Source: Turbatrix aceti (Eukaryota; Nematoda; Chromadorea; Rhabditida; Panagrolaimidae). Taken from it: a stretch of 64,000 bases of DNA. The notes under the pieces are model-generated. The model searched no databases. It was given only the letters and a program-made list of their open reading frames with translations, and was not told the DNA's origin. Shown here piece by piece: positions 11,102 through 23,469 of the stretch. A program made the position numbers and the translations under genes. The first letter of the stretch is position 1. Every line of letters starts with the position of its first letter. Where the stretch lies: assembly GCA_963969345.1 (NCBI GenBank), contig OZ017766.1:9176001-9240000 (forward strand), written 5' to 3'.

Positions 11102-14100
11102 CTACGCCTTGAGTTTGACGCTCCGAACAACACCGGCACGAATGCCACGCTTTTCTCCGTCGTATTTCTTGATTTCTCGTCGAACCTGTGGAATCTGTGA
11201 GTTGTGCTTGCGTTGGGCTTTTTTGTACTGTAGGCGTTTCTTGATCCGGGAATGGGAAGTTTCCTTCTTGCGATTGACCGTAAGACCTCGGTTTTTGCGC
11301 ATCTGAAAATTATATAAAATTTATTAGCGAAAAAAAATGTTGTGTTCAAAATAGTGTTTTTATAGGACCAATCCGGTACGATTTTTTTCCGACCAAAAAA
11401 AAAAGTGTAAAATGTTCCAAAAATTAAAAAAAACAAATTTTTTTAAATTTTTTAAATAAAGTTTTCGAAAAAAATAATCTAAAAAAAACGGTAAATAAGT
11501 TTTCAAAAAAAATCTTTTTCCGTTAAAAAAAATTGCAAAACTTTTGACAGAAAAATAACATTTTTTGCTTGGATTTTGTTACTTTTTTTTCGCGAAACAT
11601 AAATTTTACGATATTTTTTTTAAGGATTTTTTTATTTTATTTTTTTAATATTTTGTGTTTTCGGAAGAGAAACGGGATACAAAATGCCACAAAATTGTTA
11701 CAAAATGCAACAAAATTGTGACATTTTCCAAAACTAACAAAAAACAAAAAAAAAACTGAATTTTGGTCAAAAACTGATTTTTTTACAAAAAATCGGGCAG
11801 AAAAAAATTACGTAACTTTGAAGGTGCAAAATTTTTTTTGACCATTTTCTGTTTTTTTTTGCTAAAAAAAATCGTACAGACAAATTTACGCCCAAAAAAA
11901 TTTTCAAAAACCCCCCAAAAAAACTGACCTCGCGTGTAATCTGTCGCTTGGGTCCCTCGTCATCGTCGCTGTCTCCCCCTCCACCCACGCCCGTGCTAAT
12001 AGGCAAACCAGCAGCCGCCGCCGCTTCGACTTCCTCGATCGGTGGCAGCGCCGGTCCATGGGGTTTGACCTTCTTTCCAGCACCCTCGCCACGGGCCATT
12101 CGTGCGAAAATGTCGAATTCGTTGGTCGCCTCTTTGACGCCCTCCGGAACAGGTCGACGCTTCTTCAACGGCATTCCCGGTGTCGCCAGTGCTTCGGCGT
12201 AGTCGTCACCATCTTCGCCCTGCAAGTTGTCGTTCAGCTTTCTCAGACGTCGTTCGTTGTTTTCCATGAAGTTTTCGACTTTTTTCATGATCTAGAACGG
12301 GGAAAAAATTTTTTTTTATGGATTTGGGTAAAAAAACTTAAAAAATAAAAAAACACAAAAATTTGGACTTACCGGAACGAATTTAATGATTTGATCGACA
12401 ATTGGATGATTTTCAATGTTTTTGAACTTTTCAATCGGAGTTTCAAGAACGAGGTAGAAAAACATGGCAAATGCATGGGCGTATCTAAAAAATGTGATAC
12501 CAAAATTTTTTTCTGAAATTAAAAAAAACAACAAAATAACGGCAAATTTGGAATTTAAAACGATTATGTGCGATAAGTTTTGGGTGCTATGTAGCGCGGT
12601 TTTTATTCTTTTGAGCGTTTTGTCGTCTAAATAATATTAATTTAAATAAAAACACCTAAACGGTTAAGAGGTACTCTGTGAGCAGATTTATTTCCGGCGA
12701 CACAGAGATTTTCAACTGTCAAATGTTTTTTGCCAAAGTTGTTGGGACCCATGGGGAGGTTCAACTTTTCAGTATGTCACATTTTTCTGATGCCGGATTC
12801 TGGAGATACGGCTTCTGCAATTTTCGACGTCAAATTTTCAAATTGCTTCAAAAATTCTGATTTTTTGGTTACGGGGGTTTCTTGCCATGAAAAAAACTCG
12901 ATGAAAAAGGAGGAAAAAAGCAAAAATGAAGCTGGCGACGGGCGTGCGCTGCAGCACGACGCGCTCTCGCACGTTGCGCACACGAAAAGCAGTGAACAGG
13001 GATGTTTTTGCATGCGTTTTTCCCTCTTTTTCCATCAAGTTGAAGCTAAACACGGCCCCCGTTCACAATTTTGGCAACCTCCATTATTTTTTTGAGTTAG
13101 CTCCAGTGATAGAGAAAAGAATGGGCTTTAATATGGGGGAATCATTACCTTCCGATCGGCAAAAATACGGATGCTGCAGCCAAAAAAGTGACCGCGAACA
13201 CCAAAAATCAAGAATATCAAAAAAGTCAGCAGTTTTTTGGAAAATCTGAATACGGCTATCAATTTCTCATGGCAAGAAACCCCCGTAACCAAAAAATCAG
13301 AATTTTTGAAGCAATTTGAAAATTTGACGTCGAAAATTGCAGAAGCCGTATCTCCAGAATCCGGCATCAGAAAAATGTGACATACCGAAAAGTTGAACCT
13401 CCCCATGGGTCCCAACAACTTTGGCAAAAAACATTTGACAGTTGAAAATCTCTGTGTCGGACGGTTCACCTTACGAATAAAAAAGCTCACAGAGTACCTC
13501 TTAAATTGGATCTCTTTGTCCTTATTTTCAGCAAACTAAAAATTTGGGACATCAGAATTTGCGGGGGTTGAAAAGTGCAGATTAAAGACAAAATTGGAAT
13601 TTTGTGAAGTTTTTGATGCCAGATTAAAAAAAAAAATTACTGCATTTTTATGAACTGGTAGCATTTAACTCAGTTTTTGATCAAGAATGATTTTAAAAAA
13701 TAAAAATCAGAAGTCCGTACTTTAAAAAATGACTAAATAAAAAATGTCAAAAATGACACTTTTCATTCTATATTTTTTTTTAAATCGGGATTCCGAGTTT
13801 TTATCTTTTAAAAATTCCTCACCAAAAATTGAGTCAAATAATACTATGCTACCTGTTCATAAAAACGCAGTAGTTTTTAAAAAAAATCTAGCGTCAAAAA
13901 TTCCACAAAATTCCAATTTTGTCGTTATTCTGCACTTTTCAACTCCCCGCAAATTCTGATATCCCAAATTTTTAGTTTGCTAAAGATAAGGACAAAGAGA
14001 TCAAATTTTACCGTCTCAGGTGTTTTTATTTAAATTCATATTATTTCTTTATGACGACAAAACGCTCAAAAGAACAAAAAACCGTGCTACGTAGCCCCCA

Positions 14101-16884
14101 AAATTCATCGCACATAATCGTTTGATACATCCGGTGCATATCATTTGTTTGCAAACGATGGATGGATGAGACGCATCACCATGCACTCGCACTCGTAGGA
14201 TTTAGCCTAGTAGTTTGTTCAAAAAACTATTATACATAAAAACTAAAAACTGTTCCTGATGTTTTTTGAGCACGCGCGTGGCAGCTGGTGCGCCTGATGT
14301 TTCTTTGTTACACCGGGGCAAAAAAAAATAACATGGATTTTTTTTGCCAAAACAATTTTTTTTTTGAGAAAAAAACTGTTTTTTCATCAATAAATATTTT
14401 TTTCTTGCAAAAAAACTTTTTTTCATCAAGAATTTTTTTTTGCAAAAAAAACTGTTTTTTCATCAAAAAATATTTTTTTCTTGCAAAAAAAACTTTTTTT
14501 CATCAAGAATTTTTTTTGCAAAAAAAACTGTTTTTTTTCATAAAAAAAAATTTTTTCATCCAACAAAAAAAAACTTACTCCACGTATGCATTCAAAACCG
14601 TCGAAATCTGAGTTGTAAAATCGCAATCTCGATTCTTCATTTTCTGTAAAATTCCGACGAGTAGAGGCTTCCATGATGCCCACAATGCAGTCTGAAAAAA
14701 AATACATACAAAAAAATAAATACAAATTAACATTCTGTACCCTGAGCTTTTGTACAATGTTATTTACCATTATTTTCAACAATCTCAACACTCTAACAAG
14801 ATGTTTTTCCACCTGTTTATATATGCCTCGCTCAGCGGAGCTCCGAACTCAACAAGATTACAAACGACGCGTTTGTAGATATTTTTATTATAAACAGAAA
14901 AAATTGTGTCCATGTATTATAAAAGATAAAAATCGACTTCTAAGACATACTAAATACTAATTGCCGGTTGTCGCTTAACCAAATAACTACATACCCCGTT
15001 TCTGGTTAGAAAATACTACAAAATAGGTATTAAGGGGTGCACCACACCTATAAAATGTGTGTTTTTAGTATTCAACAAGGGGTAAAGCAGGGGGATGAAA
15101 GAGCACTCAACCGATGAATGCATTAATTCTAAAATTATTTTTTAAAAACGTGCAGAACACATTATTTTACGGAAATTATGCCATTCAAATCTGACATTGC
15201 AAAAAAATTAATTTCGGCTAAAATTATAGTAAAAAGGTTCAAAAACCTGAAAAAATAATAATAAATAAATTTTTTTTACCGTTTTGAACCCAAAAATCTG
15301 TTTTCAACGTTTTTATCTGTGTTTGAAAATATAAGATAAATTCGGTACATTTTGTAACCCGGGCGAAGTCGAAAAACCCCAGAAAGTTCAAATAAAAAAC
15401 AAAAAAAAATATCGTTTTAGAAAAAAATATCGTAAAAAAGTAACAAAATCTAAGAAAAAAATGTTACTTCAAAGTCGATAGTCTTGCAACGAAAATTCCT
15501 TAACTATCGTTACACTGCAAGATTTTTTTTGAAAATTATTGACCGTTTTGTTTTTAAGAAAAAAATAGTTTTTGGACGTTTTTATCAATTTTTATAAAAA
15601 ATTTTAATTTTTTTTTTCGATTTTGGCGATAAAAAAAATTCGGTATTTGGGATGAAAAACAAAATGTATCCGAAAAAGTGAAAAAATGGATTTCCAAATA
15701 ATTTTAGTAGAAAAAGATTTTAAAAAATACAGCTTTTTTATTCGTTTATGAATTTTGAAAAATGTTTGCGAGATTTTTTTTAGGAAAAAAATTTCGATGT
15801 TTCAAAAAACTCAAATATTATATTTATTTGCAAAAAAAACCCCCAAAAAAAAACTCACTTTTTCATCGTAAACAGCAAGAAAACTCTGCAGACTGGGAAC
15901 ATGCTGGGCCAGGTAGGCGAGCTGCTCATCCTTGGACAACTTGGCAAAGTCAGCTTTTGTGCGAAGAGTTTTCTGGGTACCTTCGGCGGATTCATCCTGC
16001 TTTTTCTTTTTCTTCGCTGCCGCAGCCGCAGAATCGTCCTCGTCATCGCTGCTCTCAAGCAAAGCCCCAAAATCGACGCCTTCGAGTCCCTGATCGAGTT
16101 TTTTCTGTCTGGCAACCGCGTCTTCTTCTTCCAATTCGAGTTGTTCGGCTTCTTCTTCCCGAAATCCGCCGTAATCCTTATCGCCGATGTCTCCGTAGAA
16201 ATCTCTCCGTGCCTTGCCCCAAGCGTCGGTGCTCAGGCGGACTGAAAAAAAAAGGTAAAAAGTTGGTTTTCATCCAAAAAGGAAAAAAACGGGAAAAAAT
16301 GGTTTTTACACAAAAGAAAGAAGATAAAAACGGGAAAAATGGTTTTTACACAAAAAACGAAGATAAAAAGGGAAAAATGGTTTTTACCCGAAAAAACGGA
16401 AAAAATGGTTTTTACCTCAAAAAAAAGAAAACGGAAAAAAATGGTTTTTACCCAAAAAAACGGAAAAAAATGGTTTTTACCCAAAAAAAAGAAAAAAACA
16501 AAAAAAACGAACCTGTAGTATCGTTTCGAGCCTCGCGAATCTCTTCATCGACAAAATCGACGTCTTCTTCTCCTTCGTCGTCGTCATCATCGTCGGTGAA
16601 TTCGCTTTCCGATGAATAAACGCCCAAAACTTCGTTGTTGCCGACTTTGGACGGCTTGCGCTTGACCTTGGCTTCATTTCCTTGTCTTCAGCACTGTGGA
16701 AACGATCAACAGCATCGTAAATTTCGTCTTCATCGCTACCGGTTCCACTGACGATCTTCGTGGTCTCGGGCTTTCTGATCGGCCTGAAAATCGTGAAATG
16801 CGGCCGTGAACAAAAAATACAACGAAAAACTCACTTTGCATCTCCGCCGGTGGATTTCTTGGATTTTCGACCTTTTTTGGGCAT
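11102..16884 (-). CDS. UTP3: UTP3/SAS10, U3 snoRNP-associated small-subunit processome protein
   Basis: Seven exons: 16835-16884, 16513-16783, 15859-16241, 14579-14691, 12373-12484, 11929-12291, 11102-11302; about 497 residues. The protein acts in the nucleolus in early 18S rRNA processing and 40S assembly. Landmarks in order: a basic start (MPKKGRKSKK), an acidic region with DEIYDAVDRFH, the WGKARRDFYG block, a Sas10/Utp3/C1D-type helical domain across exons 3-5 (VPSLQSFLAVY to HPIVDQIIKF), and the Sas10 C-terminal domain (MRKNRGLTVNRKK to GIRAGVVRSVKLK). All phases agree except exon 2, where frame moves by one base near 16670: one missing G in AAGCC would restore KEMKAKVKRKPSK. This is a sequencing or assembly deletion, or a true lesion. 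An acceptor-like site (TTTTAG, 16903) just upstream of the ATG suggests trans-splicing. Intron 4 holds nested foldback elements. Confidence 0.9.
12558..14130. mobile_element. Outer foldback (MITE-like) element in UTP3 intron 4
   Basis: The sequence around 12558-12663 plus 13505-13640 is the inverted counterpart of about 13850-14130. Shared pieces include GACGACAAAACGCTC, CACCT..ACGG and GAGATCAAATTT. The left arm is split by the TTAA-flanked element at 12668-13500, so this element is the older insertion. Its exact outer ends and target duplication were not resolved. Confidence 0.65.
12668..13500. mobile_element. TTAA-flanked foldback element nested in another foldback
   Basis: 833 bp. Its ends are perfect inverted copies of GAGGTACTCTGTGAGC, and TTAA sits on both sides (12664-12667 and 13501-13504). 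Arms of about 220 bp (12668-12890 against 13260-13500) surround a unique centre. Removing it and one TTAA restores a continuous left arm of the outer element, which proves the order of insertion. A TTAA duplication is typical of piggyBac-type transposition, but the termini do not start with the usual CCY. Confidence 0.85.
14335..14572. repeat. Tandem repeat, about 58-bp unit, in UTP3 intron 4
   Basis: Repeats of a unit containing GCAAAAAAAACTGTTTTTTC and ATCAAGAATTTTTT occur about three to four times next to exon 4. It is low-complexity DNA with no coding sign. Confidence 0.6.
16258..16505. repeat. Minisatellite in UTP3 intron 2
   Basis: About seven copies of a unit of roughly 30-45 bp containing AAAATGGTTTTTAC and a CAAAAAAACGG-like tail. 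The array fills nearly the whole intron between exons 2 and 3. The open frames it creates on both strands are artefacts of the repeat. Confidence 0.7.
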
Positions 16885-17749
16885 TTTTGAACTCTTGTTG
16901 GCCTAAAAATTGAACTGGATGCAATTTTAGGGTCATTTGAGCGTAAAACAGCTCGCAATACAAAAAAAACCTCAAAAAATTAAATTCCGCGTCCCAGCGC
17001 CCCAAAAATCCTACGCAGAACTCTCAACTACCAATTTTCAACCCAAAATCGGTGTTTGAACGCTCCATTAAAAAAAAACAACGAAAAAACAGCCCAAAAG
17101 AGCAAAAAAAGATATAAAAACCATCAAAATAGACAAAAAGTAAACGACCGTAAAACTTTCGTTGTAAAACAACAAAATCAACCGTGTTTTGTGTACTGGT
17201 AAAATTACGATCAAAAAGTAACGTAATTCTTTAAAGAAGCAAGAGTAATATTACTTCTAATTCCCTCGAGAATCGGTTTTTTTGTTACTTTTCAGGCCGA
17301 AGCGGTTTTTCTAACGCACATTTCTGTCGACTGCGCGCACGCTGCGGAAGATCTTACCAATTGGCGCCCGCGTGTGCAACACAAACCCGAAACTTTTTTT
17401 GTGTTTGACATTTATTTTTATTTTTAGCGCGTGAGTTGAGTTTTCTTTTTTTTCCTTTTTTTTTCTCTGGTAAAATGTATCACAGTTGATATTATTTTTT
17501 CTGTCTGCCTATTTTTTTTGTTCTTTTTGCTTCCTGATCGGGAAATTGTGATTGCCTAACAAACGCCGGATTCTTTGTTTGGTCTGGCGTTTGTTCGTCA
17601 GCACAGCCTGGGTTGTTTCGTGTCACGTTTTCCTTTCCTCGACGCCACTGCGCCATGATTTATGGCTTTTTTCGCGTTTTCCGATCTTTGTCTGATTTTC
17701 TGATTGTCAACGCGTTTCAGACTAATTCTCCTTCTTTTTCCCCCGAGGA
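16885..17749. promoter_or_regulatory. Divergent intergenic region between UTP3 and the PP6 subunit gene
   Basis: The two start codons point away from each other with 865 bp between them, so promoter elements for both must lie here unless the transcripts start further out. A GC-richer patch at about 17320-17390 (GACTGCGCGCACGCTGCGG) stands out. Acceptor-like sites at 16903 (minus) and 17720 (plus, CGCGTTTCAG) lie 18 and 29 bases ahead of the two start codons and may be spliced-leader sites. No TATA box could be assigned. Confidence 0.45.
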
Positions 17750-20700
17750 ATGTCGTTTTGGGACGAGGTGGACGGCAGTGCCGATGATCAGTACCTAGCG
17801 AGGATCAAAAACAACGAGATATCGCTTGAAGATGCCGCGCGCTACGAAAATTGCCTAAATATTCTTCGGGATCAAAATTACGACCTCAATGTTTTGTAAG
17901 TTGATTTTATTGATTTGTTTCGCCAGTTTACGATGATTTTGAAGTTGTGATAACTTTTTTACGGTACTTTTTGATCGTTATCGTTACTTTTACTCTTTTT
18001 GCTCATTTTTAACCTAAAATAACTTTTTTTTACTGTTTACGGTTGTTTTTTGTCATTTCAGTTTCCGCCGACACGTCGAAAGCCTCATCCGACAGATTGT
18101 ATCCGTCGAAGTAGACACGTCTCTCCCCGTCGACGAGCAATACCTTGTCAGGGATAAATTTTTTGCCGTATTTCGTCTCCTACTGCCAGAAAGCTATCGT
18201 GATGTCGTCTTTAACAATGGTCTGATGAATTTTCTGCTCAACTTTTTGCACAATAATGCTCCGAGGATAACGACCCTCATTGCGACGTATTACGTCGATC
18301 TTCTGCGCGTTCTCATCGATTTTGACGTTGTTTCGGTTGGTTTTGGGCTTTTGGGGGGATTTTAGATTTTTTGAAAATATTTTGGCCAATTTTTTTTGAA
18401 TTAGGCTTTTTATAAAATTTTCGACCTATGTTTTTATAATTTTGACTCCTTTTTGTATATATTTATGATTTTAGCCTTTTTTGAACATTTTCGGGGTATT
18501 TATTTACGTTTTTTGTTTTTTTATATTTTGAGGCCCATTTTTATGATTTTTGAACATTTTCGTCTTTTTTTTAGACATTTTTTGCCAATTTTAGTCATTT
18601 TTGGTCATTTTTGACCTGTTTTCAAATGTTTTAAAAAATATCGTATTCAAAAAGTCAGTCAAAAAAGATTCAAAAAGTTTGATTTTTTTGAATATTTTTT
18701 GCATTTTTTTATTTTAGTTCTGGCCGTTTGATCTCTTTTTTCGATTTTCAAATTTTATGAAATTTTTTTTGGCATTTTTTATGAATTTGAAAAATGTTTG
18801 TCCATTTTTTATAATTTTTCAGTTCATAAGACTCGCTGAAGAAACCAAATTCCTGTGTTCTTTGCTCAACTTCGTACAATACTCCTGCGTCGTCGAATTC
18901 CTCTCCATCATCGTTGAAATACCACAAATGCAGGATGTTAGCTCTTTTTTGCCTTTTTTTGGGTTTTAAATCCCTGTTTTCAGTTTTTCATCAGCATCAA
19001 CATCGGCAAACACTTCATAGACGAACTGGCATCTTCTGACGATTACTTCACACTCGAAAACGTCGGTTATCTGTGGTACAAAATGATCCAGACCCGTCTT
19101 GTCGGCAACGTCGCAGATATCAAGCCGGATCTCTTCCTCGAACACCTCCAAAATCCGGATCTCGCCAGGGAACTCATTCGATACGCTTTTTCCCTAAAGC
19201 TGAATTCGCTTCGGGAGTTTGGCGTTATCCAGGATGCCTGTTTGGTTCTCAGTCGACTGATTTCCAACGAAGTTGAACTCGGACTGCCGCATATCCTCGA
19301 TTTGACTGAAAAACAATTTGGGCATCAGAAAGACAGGATTATGGATCCTGATGGGACCATTCGAACTGCACTCGTCAAAAATCTGGATTACCTGCTGAAA
19401 GCTATCGTCAAGGTTGCGTCGTACAAAGAAGAAAACTTCCACGACGTCGCGGCAACGGTTTGTACCCTAGTATCGACGATGTTGTATTTTCCGTCAAAAG
19501 TGCTCCACGAGGAAATCGTTCTTCAACTCGAGCATGGAGGCATTGTCGAGCTTTGCGACTTTTTTGATCGCAATTCGTCGCTTGCCTACCTTCAAGTGAG
19601 TTTTTTTGGGGAAGAAAGAAAAAAATTGGGCGTAAAACGAAAAAACCGACAAAAATGTGATATTTCTGGCCTAAAAAGAAAAAAAACGAAAGATAACAAA
19701 AACTGCAGCAAAAGTATTACTTTTTACGTTATTTTTTCGTCGAATTACGGTACTTTCTTTGAGGTTGTATTACTTTTTGGGTTTTTCATTTTTTTTGTCA
19801 CATTTTTTCGTTAAATTACGGTACAAATGTTGGGATTGTATTACTTTTTTTTGGGTTTTCATTTTTTTGTTACTTTTTTTTCTCAACGGATTACGGTATA
19901 ATTGTTTCGATTGTGTTACTTTTTGGGTTTCGGATATTTTGTTACTTCTTTTGTTTTACGATTTCTTTTTTTTTACTTTTTACGTTAAGTTTTATCAGCT
20001 TACGGTATAACTGTTACACTTGCGTACTTTTTTTGGGTTTACGGTGTTTTTTATATTTATTTCGAGCTTTTTTATGCTTTTTTTTTACTTTTTCAATTTT
20101 TTTTCAAATTTTCAGGTCACAATATCCGAAATCATCGGTTACCTTCTCTACGCTCCAGAATCAGTCCGTGTAATCATTCCAAAATACCTGTTTGGTAGCC
20201 TTCACCTAGTCAAATTTGTACTCGATCGCATCGACGCAATTCCCACTGGTCTCGATCGCCTGACAGCAGGTCGCTTGAAAACCCTCTACTTCCAGATGGC
20301 AGTAGCCATCAACAACGCCACCCGCAACGCTTCATCCCGTGAATCCATTTCTTACCTCATCGCTGCCCAGCCAGAAGCCGAGAGGTGGGAGGAGTTCGTC
20401 AAAACCAGGCTAGCGACTTATCTGGCAGAAACTCGGCCGTATGACGTCGGCGTACCCAATCACAACGAAAGCAGCAATTTCTTTGATCCGGTTGGTTTTT
20501 TTATTGAATTTCAAAAGTAAATTTTGGAAATACCAGAGGATTACGTTATTTAGGCTTAAATTATGGTTTTTATGTGGCTTTTAGTCGAAAAATGACGTTT
20601 TTGGCGTTTTTATTGAGTTTAACGATGAAAAACGACCGTTTTTGAGCAAAAAGTAAAAAAAAAACGTATCTTGGTTACGATTTTTTCTTTTTACAAAAAG

Positions 20701-21587
20701 TAATGTAAGAGTAACAAAAGTACCGTAGGAAAGTAACATTATTTTTGTTATGCACGGATGAACGTAAAAGTGTTATCTTTTGGGCTTCAAATTTACTGTA
20801 AAATGTTATTTTGACTCAATTTTCATGTTGTTTGTGTTTCAATCCCAAAAATTGCGTTTTTGTGTCAATTTATCATTTCTGGAGGTTTTTTGAAGTTGAA
20901 CGACGAAAAATGACGATTTTTGTGCGAAAAAAAAACAAAAAATTGTGTTTTGCAATATTTTATTTGAAAAAAAAAGTTATGTAACTTTTTTACGCACGGA
21001 TGAACGTAAAAATGTCAGTTATCTTTTTACAGTCAAATTTTTTTGTAAAACGTTTCTATTAGCGATTTTTTGTGTTTTAGGACGATTTCCCAATGGAGGA
21101 CGCCCCAGTCTTCGAGCTCGGAGCCGCTCCCCGTTCTGCTGATCCCGAAGCTGTTTTGCACAAAGTCGGAGACTTGAAAATCAGCGAAGACGTCGACGAT
21201 GAACCGTCTTCTGTTGTCGTGCAATCGGTGGTCATCAAATCCGAAGCTCCAGAAGAATCCGACGAACTCGCCAAGGCTCTGGGTTTGGATCCCTTCGAAG
21301 CGGCTGATATCCTAAAAAATCCACCGGTCACCAAAATCGCGGCCATCGACGACGAAGAAGATCCGTTCAACAAACCCGGACAGCAGACAGAAAAACTTCC
21401 CGGTGACGAATTTGATCCATTCAGAAATTATGGAGAAGTTTTGGCTGCCGACGATGAAGGGACTTTCGATCCATTTGGAACCCAGACAGGTGGAGGCGAT
21501 CACGGAAGAGTCAACGACGATCCATTCAGCTCATCGGCACCGGCTGCGAACGAGCCTCCGCCGACAAGTGGATGGGCTAAGTTTTGA
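17750..21587 (+). CDS. saps-1: SAPS-domain regulatory subunit of protein phosphatase 6
   Basis: Six exons: 17750-17895, 18062-18335, 18823-18936, 18984-19595, 20116-20490, 21081-21587; every junction keeps phase, giving 675 residues. SAPS proteins bind PP6 catalytic subunit (SIT4 in yeast) and direct it to substrates in the cell cycle and growth control. Visible features: a short N-terminal segment with SFWDEVDG, a central helical repeat region matching the SAPS pattern (LIRQIVSVEV, then YLVRDKFFAVFRLLL, FLNFLHNNAP-type helices, VVEFLSIIVE and LVKNLDYLLKAIVK), and an acidic, disordered C-terminus with repeated DPF motifs (LDPFEAAD, EDPFNKPG, FDPFRNYG, FDPFGTQ, DDPFSS). DPF motifs often bind endocytic adaptor ear domains, so this tail may contact trafficking proteins; that is inference. 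Introns carry copies of a dispersed TTACTTTTTACGGT-type repeat. Family call is by eye. Confidence 0.85.
20640..21060. repeat. Two copies of a dispersed intronic repeat (GTAACATTATTTTTGTTA family)
   Basis: Within the last intron of the PP6 subunit gene, about 20690-20830 and 20940-21060 share the order: AAAAGTAAnnT, TGTTA-GCACGGATGAACGTAAA, GTTATCTTTT and TGTAAAACGTTATTTTGAC. Further copies occur near 23795-23890, 24110-24235, 26545-26690, 27775-27905 and 28020-28143, mostly in the same orientation. Confidence 0.6.
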
Positions 21588-23469
21588 CCCGGCATTGGCA
21601 TTGGATTTTAATTCTTTTCCTTTTTTTGTTTCGGGTTTTTTTGAGGACGACCTAGTATTTTTTTGGGCACCCCGAAATCGAAAATGGCAACGACGACGGC
21701 CGGAGACGTCGATATTTTTGGATCTAGTCAACTAAAAAACTTACGAAATATTTTTTGGCCATCAAAAGTAATAATTTATGGGCGTTTCTTGTTTTATAAT
21801 TTGCAATCTTCTAAGTCAAGTCGCAGCAATCAGAATTTTTTTTATTGCATATTTTTTTTAATGCTAAGAAATGTTTTTTTTTGCATTTGTATTGTTTTTT
21901 TCTGTCTTGTCTGTCTGCTTGGTCGACTGGATTTTTTTTCTGGTCGATGATACTTGTATTATATTATTATTGTCTTGTGCATTTTTTTGTCTGTCTTACT
22001 GAAACTTGCGCCACTGTACAAATATTTTTTTGTTTTATTTTTAAAGCTTACAAAGTCAATAATTTTCACGTGATAAAGAAAAAGAAATTAAATAATTAAT
22101 GAATAAATGAAATTAAAAAAGTGGAAATAACGATGATGAAAAAAAGTTGATTGATCTTTGAAAAAATATCTGAATTTTTTGGTTTTTTGCGTGTTTTTCG
22201 TGATTTTTGATTTTGTGATTTTTTTGGGGTTTTTATTGTTGATAAGCATTTTTTTGGTTTTTTTTTGAAGTGCTGACAATTTTATGACCCATTAGAATAT
22301 ATTTTGTTATCAAAAAAAGAATTTTTTTAGTCTAAAAAGTCCATCGTTTGTTTCACTTTTTTTTGGCGGGGCAAAGATTGCGGCGTCAGTCAGTCTTCGA
22401 TGCTGCGGCGGTGTATCTAAATACAATTGCAATTGCCCATCCCATTCCATACCCCTTTTTTTCCTGTCTAGGAAGAAGAGAGGCAGGGCAGGGCAGGAGG
22501 CGTAGTATTTAGCATTGCAATAGCGGCTAATCAAGACCGGCCCAGTCTGCAGACGACGATCGACGATTGACTGACTGACTGCTTGTTGATGCTAACTAAA
22601 GTGCTGACTAGGCGTGATTGCTTTAATCGATCTCTCTTGATTTTTTTTCTATTTGTCCAGGGGAGCGAAAAAAATCATGAATGCAATTTTTTGGGGGGAA
22701 ATGGGGTTTATGATGGCTTTTTTGTGAATTTGGAATCAAATTGATCGTGAAGTACCATAATTTTTAATTTTGGGGATTTTTGACTGATTTTTTAATTGAG
22801 TAAATTGTAAAATCGTATTTTTTTATTTTTGTTTCGGCGTTCTTTTTGTCAAAAAAAATTTTGTCAAGTTTTTTAAATTTGTAAAAACACATTTTTTTTA
22901 TAAATAGAAAAAATTTCGTTCCGGGACCGTGAAATTTTCTATTTCTTAAAAAAAAATTTTTTGGGGACAAAGGTTATTTTTTTACAAATATATACGATAG
23001 TTTTTTATGCATTTGTAAAATCGTATTTTTTTATTGAAAAATTTTCGTTCCAGGACCCTGATTTCTTTAAAAAAAAATGTTAGAAAATTAAAAATGTATT
23101 TTTTTTTGGACAACAATTTTTTTTTTGTTTTTCATGCATTTTTTTGAATTATTTCTTTACAAAAAAAAGGAAAATGGCGTTTTAAAAAAAATTTTCGTTC
23201 TAGGACCCCAGCATTTTCGCCTCCTTCTCCTCTCCCAGGATTTAATCAATTTTCCATACCTGACAAACTTTCTCGGAAAAAAAAATCTTATCAAAGGTCA
23301 TCGAGATCACAAGCGTCTTCCTGGCTGGCTGGCAGGATTGATAGCACAACAACAAACCACAACGTCGTCGTCGTCGTCGTCGCCGCTGCCGCCGCCGCCT
23401 CCTCCACCGTCGTCTTCGTCCCGGGTCACCGAAGAAACGGAAAAAGAAGAATCGTCTGAAACACGAAAA
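21588..23469. other. Intergenic between the PP6 subunit gene and RagA
   Basis: T-rich DNA with a poly(A) signal candidate near 22103 (AATAAATG). A GC-richer patch at 22360-22620 may be promoter for RagA. A (CGT)n followed by (GCC)n microsatellite at about 23364-23415 precedes the RagA start and is in frame with it, but is more likely 5' untranslated sequence. No separate gene is supported. Confidence 0.45.

Noticed and set aside
14288..14611. Lys/Phe repeat frames around 14.3-14.6 kb
   Set aside because: Produced by the intronic tandem repeat beside UTP3 exon 4.
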